Position numbers and translations under genes: made by a program
Shown: positions 30,958 to 40,976 of the stretch, in pieces
How positions within the stretch are numbered: the stretch's first letter is position 1
Layout of the letters: the number at the start of each line of letters is the position of its first letter
Notes under the pieces: generated by a model
The model's database searches: none
Told to the model about the DNA's origin: nothing
What the model saw: only the letters and a program-made list of their open reading frames with translations
NCBI GenBank assembly: GCA_026770025.1
Contig: JAMXDE010000037.1
Span: forward strand, 310,001 to 374,000
Reading direction: 5' to 3'
DNA from: Craspedostauros australis
Taxonomy: Eukaryota; Bacillariophyta; Bacillariophyceae; Mastogloiales; Achnanthaceae
Length of the DNA stretch: 64,000 nucleotides

Positions 30958-33900
30958 TTATCGCTGCAGTACATGCCCATCACAATTTTCCGTCTCATCA
31001 TCCAACACAGCCTCACTTTCTGTGTTGGCCTTCAGTGTGTCAGCATCACACCACATCTGATTCTCAAGTTCCTCTTCTGCTCTCTGCAACTCCTCCTCTC
31101 TTCGTTCCTCCTGTGTTTCAGCTGGCGCATCGTGGGTCTCCACGATTGCAGATGCTGTTGGGTTGGTGTTGGTGTTGGTTTCTGCCTTGATGAGGGCAGC
31201 CTGCTTCTTTTCTTTGCGTTGTTTGGCGTTGTACGCCGCCGACAGCGAAGCTTTCACGCGCATGGGATTTGCGTGCAGTTGTACGTACCAGTCAGTTTTG
31301 GCTTTTTCACTGTCCATCAATTGCTCGTGTGCTTCGTGTTCGGACGGTCTGTTTTTTGGGTCCTTCGCGGACGCTTCACTGATGCCCTTCAATTTGTCCG
31401 CGATGTAGTCTGGTAGTTCTGCTGGTTTGCGCGTTGTTTTGCTCGCCCAGCCTGGCACTGCAAGTGGTGGATGTTCTGTTTCTGCGGTCTGGTCTTGTAG
31501 CGCTGTGGTGTGATCGGATGGTAGATGTTGTTGTCCGTCTGCGATGGCTTTGCCGAACGCCAGCGCCTTGCTCTCTGCTGCTGTGCGCCCGAGTTTTCGT
31601 GTCTTGTCCGTCTTCCTGAACGATTCGGACGCTATCGGCAGCTTGTCGGACGTGATTGTTCTGTCCTCGATGACGCCCAACTCGTTGATGATCCACCCTT
31701 TCCATTCAGCGCTCTTGACCACAACGTCTTCCGTGATACCAGATGCAGCCACCAACCGTGCCTGGTCATCATCATACTTCACCTCGTGAGTTTGACGTAC
31801 CTGTTGTCCAGACGCTCGGAATCGTCTTTTTGGTGCGCCTGGAAGCGTGGTGATGTTGCCTGGGAGGAACGACGCGTTAACAAGCACCGTTGTTGTCCCT
31901 GCGATGCTACCGGCTTTCAGTGCTTCGTAGAGTTGGCGGGCGGTCTTGATGTCGCGTCCACTTTGCACGTATTTTCGCAGTACACGAGTGATGTACGCGA
32001 AGTGGGTGTCCAGCATGCTCTTACCGGTTTGGGCCTCCGTGTAGATCCACGCGATGATTTTAGCTGCTTTTCGTGTTGCAAGGTTCTTGTTGAGTACCGA
32101 TGTGATGAGCGCGATGTGCTCGTGACTGGCGAAGCAACACGCATTATCGCTCTGTAGGATGATTTCAGTCACGGATGGGTGAATGTCTTTGACCTTTTTT
32201 TGCACTATCTCCAGCAGTCCACCAACTTGAAGTGTGTCTTGTGTCGGTCTTCCGCCGACCACAATGTCGATGAACCGATAAGTAAAAATGTCATTGCGAC
32301 ACGTGATGACCATCGCCCCAAGCAGTGACATTCCCTTTTTCCCCCAATATTCTTGTTGGGCTTCGCTTTGGCCTGTTGGTAGAATTTTTTGCTTATGGTC
32401 GAGTACCACATGGGCTCTTTCAGGCTTTTCGTTGAGCTGGGATTGATAAAAAGCGATTTGTCCGAATTGAACTTTGGCACGCACTTTGTGAGCCATGTAA
32501 TTAATGATTTCATCAGCGAATCCCGGCGCTGCCACAAGCATTGATTGCAATTCGTCCTTGTGTTCTGCGAGTTCGTTGTCCTTAAGCATTTCGACGAATG
32601 GGACAAAACGATCATTCATAAATCGCATTGCTGCGCCACAACGGTTGCATACTTTACGCGGTTGTTCGTTTGTTGTGACCACAGGAATGTCATTTGTGAT
32701 GATTGGAATGTTGTTTGTGATGGTGGTGTTCTTCTTGCGCTTGTGCTTGTTGGTGCGTGGCTTGCGTTGATTGGTTGATGTGGTTGTTGCCTTCTTCTTC
32801 TCCTTTCCTGTGATGAGTGCGAACGCAGCCGAATGCATGGGGTCGTCACACTCATGCTGCATGTGCGACGCGGTGAATTCCCATTTGATGAACACAACAA
32901 GCAGTTCGAGCGCATGCGAGAGGGACTCTGCTGTGCGCACATGTGGTGAGATGACGTCATCTGGCTCATTGTTGTCATGGTGGGTCTTGTCATTGGCATC
33001 GTTTTTCTCCTCGCCCCCCACTTCATACTTAGCCTTCAGCAGGTCGACTAGGCGCGAAATTGCCTGTTTCAGTTTCTCGGTGGCCATCCAGAAATAGCTC
33101 TCAAAGGAAGAAAGCCCTGTCTTGATCTTGCTTTTGCATGTGAGGAGGTTGGTCATTGTAGCGAACGCAGGCCTTCCTACTGGGTTGTTAGTTGTGGACG
33201 AGTACATGCCGAATAATTCTTGGATGGTCGTGCCACCTCGATCGAACACTGGGACATTTTCAAATGCAACTCCACCATACTGTACCGTGTGACTTAACCC
33301 TGCCTTGTATGTTGTTGTTGTCATGAGGAAGGACACCACGCCAGAGAGATTGCAGGCACTCACACGGTACTGAAGAACTCGTAGTGGATTGCTTTCACCG
33401 TGGCTCATCATGTCGTAGTAGCGTCGCAAGGTGTCTGTCTGACTGCGTGTGATCGTGTCGCGTTTGGGAAGCATGCGCGCCTTCTGTTCCTCCGATAGTC
33501 CATGTGCCTGCTTGCCCAAGACAGCAGTACACAGTGTGTGGGGCGTGGACATGGCCAAGGCAGCTCTCACCGTGACAGACGACGTAGTTTCTCCGAGCAA
33601 ACCCAGGGTGTACAGATTGGGCGCCAACATTGCAGGAGGAAGCTCCACGTTCCCGCGCACGTATGCAACCACCTGTTCCATCTGACGAGTTGGCACGTCC
33701 TCCTCTGGGAGCAGGACAGTCCAAAGTGCAGACGATAGGACACTCCACATCTGTTTGATGTTGCTCCAGATGGTCCGATCGTGCCTGCCTGTGAGAACGA
33801 ACCCTTTGTTTGGCATGAGCCGCAACAGTTTTGGATCTAGCTTAGACCCAAGCACCGCCATCACACGAATGATAGCATCACGGCTCCAGCTCTCCTCCTC

Positions 33901-34485
33901 TGGATCATGCATGAACTTCCCACCCTTCCTGCCCCTGCCGGTGCGTGTCTGTTCCTCCTTTTCGTCAACATACGTGCTGTCGCTGTCGTTTGAGGTATCT
34001 GCGTACTCCCCGACAACTACAGTGTCGCAGCGCCGGGGAAGCCTCACTGGTGGAGTTGGCTTGACAGGTGGTGCAATGTCAGCTGCGGCAGGCAGGGGTG
34101 GCGCGTTCACGATAACGCTCACCGAAGTCCCATCGCCGACACCTCGTCCCTCCGAACGCACCTCGACGTGGGAGTCGTCGAAGCCGCCTCCCTTGTCAAG
34201 GATGTGGACGAACACATGCAGCTCGCGAGCATGCGCATGCGTACCGTTCGGGACGAGGATGCCGTCCGCTGCATGCATCGGCTTCACATCGATCACTCGC
34301 GTGATGGTGATCGGCTTCCTCAACGCAGCGGACGGCTTGTCAGGCAACAGTTGCTTGACAGTAGGCAGCAAGTTTCCCTTGGAGTCGGCAGGAGGAGCAG
34401 ATGCAAGGCGAGCAGAACGGGATTTCTTACTGGGGGAGGGGTTAGCATCCTTGGAGAGGGCCTTGGTGGTGGTGGAGAGAGGCAT
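30958..34485 (-). CDS. Large putative DDE-type transposase of the element
   Basis: A frame of 1,175 residues from the Met MPLSTTTKALSKDANP. The frame stays open 116 codons further upstream, but that part encodes a run of Val from a triplet microsatellite and is probably 5' UTR. The first 230 residues are polar. A central part holds a CxxC pair (KVCNRCGAAMRF) as a possible zinc site. The core has an RNase-H-like pattern: VLDHKQKILP (Asp near residue 696), IILQSDNACCFAS (Asp near 780), then YTEAQTGKSMLDTHFAYI (Glu near 817 or Asp near 826). This is followed by a KYVQSGRDIKTARQLYEAL helix. The D...SDxA...GKxxxD order matches a family of predicted transposases I recall from animals and protists, not from a search. 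The C-terminus is charged and coiled-coil-like. It presumably moves the element by binding its inverted ends. Confidence 0.65.
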   Translation of the reverse strand: MPLSTTTKALSKDANPSPSKKSRSARLASAPPADSKGNLLPTVKQLLPDKPSAALRKPITITRVIDVKPMHAADGILVPNGTHAHARELHVFVHILDKGGGFDDSHVEVRSEGRGVGDGTSVSVIVNAPPLPAAADIAPPVKPTPPVRLPRRCDTVVVGEYADTSNDSDSTYVDEKEEQTRTGRGRKGGKFMHDPEEESWSRDAIIRVMAVLGSKLDPKLLRLMPNKGFVLTGRHDRTIWSNIKQMWSVLSSALWTVLLPEEDVPTRQMEQVVAYVRGNVELPPAMLAPNLYTLGLLGETTSSVTVRAALAMSTPHTLCTAVLGKQAHGLSEEQKARMLPKRDTITRSQTDTLRRYYDMMSHGESNPLRVLQYRVSACNLSGVVSFLMTTTTYKAGLSHTVQYGGVAFENVPVFDRGGTTIQELFGMYSSTTNNPVGRPAFATMTNLLTCKSKIKTGLSSFESYFWMATEKLKQAISRLVDLLKAKYEVGGEEKNDANDKTHHDNNEPDDVISPHVRTAESLSHALELLVVFIKWEFTASHMQHECDDPMHSAAFALITGKEKKKATTTSTNQRKPRTNKHKRKKNTTITNNIPIITNDIPVVTTNEQPRKVCNRCGAAMRFMNDRFVPFVEMLKDNELAEHKDELQSMLVAAPGFADEIINYMAHKVRAKVQFGQIAFYQSQLNEKPERAHVVLDHKQKILPTGQSEAQQEYWGKKGMSLLGAMVITCRNDIFTYRFIDIVVGGRPTQDTLQVGGLLEIVQKKVKDIHPSVTEIILQSDNACCFASHEHIALITSVLNKNLATRKAAKIIAWIYTEAQTGKSMLDTHFAYITRVLRKYVQSGRDIKTARQLYEALKAGSIAGTTTVLVNASFLPGNITTLPGAPKRRFRASGQQVRQTHEVKYDDDQARLVAASGITEDVVVKSAEWKGWIINELGVIEDRTITSDKLPIASESFRKTDKTRKLGRTAAESKALAFGKAIADGQQHLPSDHTTALQDQTAETEHPPLAVPGWASKTTRKPAELPDYIADKLKGISEASAKDPKNRPSEHEAHEQLMDSEKAKTDWYVQLHANPMRVKASLSAAYNAKQRKEKKQAALIKAETNTNTNPTASAIVETHDAPAETQEERREEELQRAEEELENQMWCDADTLKANTESEAVLDDETENCDGHVLQR

Positions 34486-34618
34486 GGTGGAGTTGTTGGT
34501 GGAGAGTAGTGCTGTTTGCTCGTTGGATGTGATGAACTGCAGAGGTTGAGACGAAGTGAGGAAGGAGAGCATACGATGAAAGGCCAACCACCTGGTGACA
34601 ACAACAACAACAACAGCA

Positions 34619-34619
<1 letters not shown>

Positions 34620-34653
<34 letters not shown>

Positions 34654-34654
34654 A
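34620..34654. repeat. Triplet (ACT/TAC) microsatellite
   Basis: About eleven tandem triplets, adjoined on the left by an ACA run. It sits upstream of the transposase start and on the minus strand reads as poly-Val, which is why the longest frame there should not be taken as coding. Confidence 0.9.
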
Positions 34655-34983
34655 AGTGTGACGAGAATGGGCATGGAGCGAAAGGGCGCGTGTGCAGGGC
34701 ATTGGCGAGGAAAGTTGTGAATGGAGCCATAGTGTGGCGCGATTTTGCGAAATGATGGAGATGATGTGTTTTGTGTGAGGTGTTTTGTGTAATGTGTTTT
34801 GTGACGAGCAGAATGTGGAATCATGCGCCACATGCTAACGTGTAATTAACGCGTACCAAACGACCGGCACCTTCGGAAGCAAGTCCGTGACTGACCACCT
34901 GACGATAAATACATGAGAACATCATCGAACCTTCGGCAGAAGCTAACGAATTTTGTGATGTTGGATCCACGCGACTAGAATCA

Positions 34984-35155
34984 ACACATGCATCGGTCCA
35001 TAAAACTTAAAATGAACCTAACTACAATCTGCAAGGATTCCATACACATAAAGAGACTAAGAGGATTATGAATATGTACTTAGTTTGTAAATCCCAGGAA
35101 AAAGGTTAGACTGATGATTGCAAAGTGCAGGTCGACTCACTGATCGGGCTCATAT
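34984..35155 (-). repeat. Right inverted terminal repeat
   Basis: Inverted partner of 29139-29313. The outermost 50 bases are almost identical; the interior has more changes, including a different spacer around 35020-35080. Confidence 0.85.
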
Positions 35156-38100
35156 GTTCCTCGCAGACCCGGAGCGTCGGAATGAATGGACCTTCTCCGT
35201 TGAGTACGTGGCCTCGCCGGAGTCGATAAGAAGAGGCCCAAGTTCGTTCGTCTCCGCAGTCTGTTACTATACTTCCAAGTATCGCAGAGAACAATGATAG
35301 CGGAACTGCGAGTTGTTCGTGGGAGGTATTGCCTGCTTGGAGGCATTCGTACCCACACTCTCCCCACGAAGGGGGGTCGCTCGACTTGATCGTCCACAAT
35401 GTCCTCCCTCCAACATTCTTCTCCTGAGCCGCAATCCGCGTGGAGACGTTGGACATTTGGTTGCCTGGGTTGGTGGTTTAGCAACTCTTGTGGTCATCCT
35501 CCAGTTTCTTGCTACACATTGTGCGCCTCGTGTGTCCTAAAGACATGGCGAAGGAACCAAAGGAAACGACGCAACGGCGATGACGTTCTCCTCCTGGCTG
35601 AAAGATGTGAAGGCGCAGCTTACGTGTCATATTGCCGTAGAGTAGCACGTATTTATCATGGAATGGAGCATGGTGATGTTGTCACAAATCCCTGGAACTG
35701 CTTCGAGTGCTCTGGTCATGGAGCCACGCTGGCACCAAGGTCAAGGATTCATACGACACAGTTTGCTTTGGCGTTCGTTCTCCCTTCCTTATTGTACTCC
35801 TTTTTGTTGTGACTGTGCTGCATCGTCAGTTCCTTGTGGACTGCACCCGTTCGCACGCAGAGCAATTCGTGTATTGGTTGGTGGTGCCTTCATTGTGTGC
35901 TTCTTTGGGCGAGAATTGGCAAAGACTCAGGGGTTGACTGCAGCATAAGTGTCGGTGCTGGTTGTGGGTAGGACCTTCGACGCTTGGTTGACAGTGATGG
36001 CAGCGAGGCACAAACGCAAGCACGAGTATTGGTGTGGAGACATCGCAGCGGAGAATCGCTCCATGGTGGAGGTGGAGGTGCTGCTGTGCTGTGCTGTGCT
36101 GTGCTGGCTGTGCTCCAGGACGACCCTCGGCGCCAAGTGATGCAGATACTGTCGCCGCATGCACTGAGCGCTCGCTTCTGTGGCGAGCCAATCTACAGGT
36201 ATAGTAGGTATTCTGTGTACCATACACTCTCTGTGTGGGAGCATCTGTGCTCTGTGCACCTCTCGGGACGACAGTGCGGCACAGCAGAGCGGTCTATTCC
36301 AGACTCGCGCTGCCGAAGAGGGCCACCACCAATCTGCGCAAGAAGAAGAAGAAGAATCAGAGACAAACACAAAAGATGAGCGCAGCCAGGACAAGTCGCC
36401 ACGGTCATCACGATCTGCTTGCGCGAACTTAGTGGGAACGTGGTTATTATTGTTAAGTAACGTGAAGGGACAGTCGCACTTGCCGAATGTCTCTGCCATT
36501 ATATATAGCTGTTGGTGGTTTTCGGAAGATGGTGTCCTTTCCGAGAGAAGAACCAAGAGACGCGAAACGCCGAATAGTCCACTGGGGGCGCAGAACAACT
36601 CCAATCCATTTTGCACGAGCGAATGTGAGTAACGAATTGTCACAGTGCGAACATGCGCGAACCCAGACGAGACCCACATGCACTCCCGGCGGGCGAGACA
36701 TCCAACGCCAACAAAAAATCGGCGTGGCCACAAATCAAGGAGGGCAGTTCTCCCCCGTTGCGATTTCCAGCGATGGGCCGCAATGAGCTGTGATGGGATG
36801 GGGGGTACAGGAGAGCCGCTACAGGTGCGTTTCAACACAGCTCTCGCCAAGCATTATCTCACAGAGGCATACAAACTCGTAGAAAGTACGAGCGCAAGAA
36901 TGATAATAGCATACCAAAGCTCTTGGAGAGACAAAGGAAGAGAAGACGTGGCTCGCACCCAAGAGTCCTCTCCTTCCATGTAGACCGTAGCACTTTTTTA
37001 TTGTACTGTCAGAGCTCGTGTACTCGAAACGTACCATGCGAAGACGTGAGCGGGAACCAAGAGCGTTCCGTGTGATCCCAGGTCGTGGTGCTGCCAATTT
37101 TCTGTGATGGAGAAACACGGAGAGCACTCAGGTACTCACTTCTCTCTCTCTCTGCCACAGAGTGCATCTTGGTGCTTTCGCACCATCCAGATAGAATGCT
37201 CGCTTCGAGAATCCTCTCTACCAATACTGCGGAGAGGAGATGTTTGGCAATCATGTGCGCCACTTCCTTTGCCACCTCCATCTCTGCCGCCGCCGCGACT
37301 TCTGTCGTGGAGATCACCGACACGATTCGCGCTGCCTATCCGCAACTAACACAAACACACAGTTCGGACTCGTGTGGTACCAAAGGTCGTAGGTCGTGGT
37401 GCAAGCAGTGCTACACGTGCATGTTAGTAGGATGGTCCATGTGACACACACACACTCACCCAGGACACATCGGACAAGTTGATCTGGTCAGTTGAAGTTG
37501 TGTTGCTGTGTTGTGTTGTTGCGTGTGTCTTGGGCAGCCATTCTGTCCCTCTGTACTTCCTTTGCTACCACGAAGCAAGACAGGTACATCGGACACTGTG
37601 TGCTGTGGTAGGTATTGCACGGCGGAATTGTCAGTATCGCGAGACGAAACTGTTTTCGATTTACGCTCACTGGTACCCCCACGGTGTCCGGGCACAAGTA
37701 CGAGTACGAGTACGAGTACAAGTGCGAGCATGAGCACGAGCATAAGCACGAGCATAAGCACCAACAGCTTAGTAGCAGACCAAACGGCGAAACGCTGTGT
37801 CCATTGACACTGTGGGCATCTCGCCATCACGGCCAAACCAACCGCATTGGTCTTGTTGGTGGTTGCTTGTCTCGTTGTGCCGCATCGTGCTTCGCTTCTT
37901 TGCACCAACTTGGGCTGATGTCCTTCTCGCCACCAGCACAGAGTCTGTCTTTGGTCCAAAACGTCGGTCTCGGTAAGTAAAGCACGAAGAAAACAAGACA
38001 AAGGAAACGAACTCGGTAGATAACGGTACGGTGCGACAGTCCAGATTAGGAGGTTCAAGCTTCCCAACTGAAGGCCAAATCAGACCAATCCGAATCCCCG

Positions 38101-39212
38101 CGGCGCTCCACATAAGGATCACGGCTCGTCGCCCCCTGTGTCTTTGTCTTGGGCAGAAACATCAATCGACGTGCCAACACCAAAACGCTGGATCACGGTT
38201 CCGTCTGGCTACTGCATCTGGTCGCTTGGGAATAACACTCGCGAGATGCCTGGCAGAGTGTCGGTAGTTCGCTCGGTCTTGTTGTTCACATCAACCACAG
38301 CCACCAAACGCCAAACACCACCGAACGCCACCAAGGCGTCTCCTCTCGCGTGTGGCGAGTGCGAATACCACGAGTACGTCTTTCATCAGGCCTGTATTCA
38401 GTGCCTGCCATACGTGCCAAACGGCCAACCATACGCACACCATACCTCCGCACCGCGCCGTACCATACTGATACTGATACCGATACTGATACTGATACTA
38501 ATACTGGCACTGATACTGATACTGATATCCACACATCACATCCGTCATTCCCGACTGTCTCCGTGTTCACCCACTCGTCCCTACCGTCCTATCTGCCCAC
38601 CAGCCTACCAGCCTACCAACCCATCCGCCTGCCTAACTGTCTGACTTCATCTCATACGCTCACACACATCGGTAGTTTGACACAGGCGTGGATCACACAT
38701 CTCTGCCGTTGGTCAGCTCAGCGGATAACAGCGGATAACAGAAACACAAAAAACAGCAACAATAAAAACGACAACAGCAAGAACGACAACGCCGACAAAA
38801 AGCAACAGCCGCAGCGAAAGCGGCGGAAGCAGCTGGAGGCAAAGAATCGACTGAAGGGTCTCCGTTTCTGCCGCCACTGAAGCCAATTCAACTTGCTGCG
38901 AAACGTGGATTTCACGGGAGAGACGGGACGCGCGTTGGCTGCCCGTGTGCCTCCCGCTGTGCTTGCATCGATTGCATTCATCTGACAGCAGCGGTCAGCG
39001 CTGACAACCAAACCGCGTCTTGCCGCGTGAGAATCGCGGAGTCTGTTGCGACGTCTTGCTGCACAGAGTCAGATCGCAGTTGGTCCTGCTTTCTGGCTTC
39101 CTCCATTGCCCGACGACTGAACGGATCCTCGTGAATGCCTGACCTCTTGCTACTCGGAACATCGTGGTAGCACCTGAACAGAAGACGAGAGGGACACTGC
39201 CCCTCAACCAGC
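35156..39212. other. Gene-poor region with mini- and microsatellites
   Basis: No credible gene. Open frames here lack family features and codon regularity; the longest is 307 codons on the minus strand at 35927-36850. Simple repeats include GCTGT pentamers (36081-36107), a GTACGA/GAGCAC-type hexamer array (about 37695-37765) and a GATACT hexamer array (about 38464-38530). The last few hundred bases must contain the promoter and 5' UTR of the HSF gene. Confidence 0.6.
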
Positions 39213-40976
39213 GTGATACTCGTACGTGCACACGCGTACGACACACGCACCGTCGCAGGGCCGACGATGAATCGAGATGATGATACCACAGGCAGCTCCT
39301 CGCATGACCGAAGGGGTCATCACTCCCATCACAACCAGCAGCTCCATGACCAAGCTCGGGATCACGCGTTCATTCGAGGGTCAACGTTACCAGCTTCGTC
39401 CTCAGCAATCGAGTCAAACATGGGGCGACCACGGAGTTCTCGGATGCAACTCTCACGACCAGCTTTTTTTGAGGACCTCGAAACGATGTCCGACATATCC
39501 ATCGAGGCGGACCGAAGCGCGACTTCCAACGCCAGCACAGCGCTGCCTCGGACCCTCAAACTGTCAGGTCTCGGCGAGGAGACAGGGGAAGACAAGTATG
39601 TGGGAACCAGGCAAATGCAAAGTCAAAGTCAACGTCAAAGTCAAAACCAAGAACAGGATCAGACTCGATCCATTCGACATCCCTCGAAAGAAATGTCAGC
39701 ACCATCGATGGCAACTGCGGGGGATCTATTTGCCAATCCAGATGCCCCCGGCCAGGCCCCAAATACGCATCAACAGCCGCTGGTGGCTGACGTAAGTAGC
39801 AGCAATGCCAACATCAATAGAAATAGCAACAGCAACAGCAACAGCAGTGGCACAAGCATTGGCGGTAATGCTGACACGAATGTCAACGCCAGCGCAAGCA
39901 CCAGCGTCAACGTAGATGCGAATGCAGAGGCTAGCGCAAATGCAAGCGGAGGCGCAACCAAGACACCGCCCTTTCCGTGGATCTTACATCAGCTCCTCAT
40001 CGATGCTGAAACTCAGGGCTTCTCTGACGTGGTCTCATGGGAGCCAGACGGCAGGAGCTTCAAAGTCCATCAAATCGAAAAGTTCGTGTCCAAGATCATG
40101 CCCGCATACTTCAACCAGTCCAAGTACAAGAGCTTCCAGAGACAGCTCAACATCTACGGCTACGTGCGAGAAACGAAGGGTGCTGCCAGGGGGATGCTCC
40201 ACCACACGCTCTTCGTGCGTGGTCAGCCTGAGCTTTGCAATCACATGAAAAGGAAGAAAGCGAAACTCGTCACTGGAGGCCCCTCTTCGGTTGCTGGCGG
40301 TAGTTGTAGTAATACGGGCGCCAGTACGTCACTGTCTACATCCATGCACAGCAACACGGGCAGAGCTGGGATTGGTGGGAGTGGTTACGCTTCCGCGAGT
40401 GTCGCTGCTGCCGCGGCCGCTGCCACCGGTGCGGCGATGAGCGGAGCACGCGGCATGATTGATCATGACATGTCATCCGTCTTCTCCATGGGGGATTCAT
40501 CATCAGCTGATGAACGATTCTCTAGCATGGGATCTGCGCTGTCAGAATCTGTCACTTCATTTCCGCACGCTCACCCTGGCGCTATGGCTGGTCAAGGTTT
40601 GCATATGCCATCATCTTCGTCGCTACGTGCCGCAGCACTGAGTTCGGCCCATGGGACAACACCACTGGTAGGATCAGGCGTCGTGCATATGCATGGCACC
40701 GTCGGTTCAGGTAGTGAGCTGCAGGCAGCACGGGGTCTCACGTCGATGCTCCCGGACGCGTCCAGTCTGGCCCTGACAAGTGCGTCTCGCATGCGACCCG
40801 ATCAGGCATCGTTTGGTCGGCAGCAGTCGGATTCGATTCGGCAGCCAGCACGACGGTCATCACCAATCCCGACAGTAGGACTGCAGCAGTTTCAACGCGA
40901 AATCGCTGACGAGATCATACGGACATTCCGGTCTACGAGTATGGACACTGCGGATGATCATGGAAGCCAGCAATAG
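39213..40976 (+). CDS. Heat-shock-factor-type transcription factor
   Basis: Up to 587 residues; a second Met 18 codons in (39267, MNRDDDTTGSSSHDRRG) is the more natural start. The HSF DNA-binding domain is at about residues 250-349. It reads PPFPWILHQLLIDAETQGF, then VSWEPDGRSFKVH, FVSKIMPAYFNQSKYKSFQR, QLNIYGY and HHTLFVRGQPELC. The recognition helix (NQSKYKSFQRQLN) and the aromatic residues packing the winged helix are intact. The form is that of the large diatom HSF family. The N-terminal 250 residues are low-complexity (Q/N/S/A), and the C-terminal 240 are Ser/Gly/Ala-rich. No heptad-repeat trimerisation region is obvious after the domain, unlike animal HSFs. It should bind nGAAn-type elements in the nucleus; the genes controlled are unknown. 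Confidence 0.92.
   Translation: MILVRAHAYDTRTVAGPTMNRDDDTTGSSSHDRRGHHSHHNQQLHDQARDHAFIRGSTLPASSSAIESNMGRPRSSRMQLSRPAFFEDLETMSDISIEADRSATSNASTALPRTLKLSGLGEETGEDKYVGTRQMQSQSQRQSQNQEQDQTRSIRHPSKEMSAPSMATAGDLFANPDAPGQAPNTHQQPLVADVSSSNANINRNSNSNSNSSGTSIGGNADTNVNASASTSVNVDANAEASANASGGATKTPPFPWILHQLLIDAETQGFSDVVSWEPDGRSFKVHQIEKFVSKIMPAYFNQSKYKSFQRQLNIYGYVRETKGAARGMLHHTLFVRGQPELCNHMKRKKAKLVTGGPSSVAGGSCSNTGASTSLSTSMHSNTGRAGIGGSGYASASVAAAAAAATGAAMSGARGMIDHDMSSVFSMGDSSSADERFSSMGSALSESVTSFPHAHPGAMAGQGLHMPSSSSLRAAALSSAHGTTPLVGSGVVHMHGTVGSGSELQAARGLTSMLPDASSLALTSASRMRPDQASFGRQQSDSIRQPARRSSPIPTVGLQQFQREIADEIIRTFRSTSMDTADDHGSQQ

Larger units (their letters stand above)
29139..35155. mobile_element. DNA transposon, about 6 kb, with inverted ends and one large gene
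   Basis: The two ends are inverted copies. The left reads ATATGAGCCCGATCAGTGAG from 29139; the reverse complement of the right end gives the same 20 bases from 35155. Similarity continues inward for about 170 bp with small differences, and is strongest in the first 50 bases and in TTTTAAGTTTTATGGACCGA. ATAT flanks both sides if the element is taken as GAGCCC...GGGCTC (29143-35151), so a 4-bp ATAT duplication is possible; a shorter TA-type duplication cannot be excluded. Inside, on the minus strand, lies one long open gene for a transposase-like protein. The left 1.6 kb between the end repeat and the gene shows no convincing gene. An intact frame and alignable ends suggest recent activity. Confidence 0.8.

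Noticed and set aside
34486-34833. Upstream extension of the transposase frame by 116 codons with a poly-Val stretch
   Set aside because: The Val run is the antisense reading of a triplet microsatellite, and the surrounding residues look unselected; the Met at 34485 is a better start.
35927-36850. 307-codon minus frame right of the transposon
   Set aside because: It reads through GCTGT pentamers and shows no domain or codon regularity.
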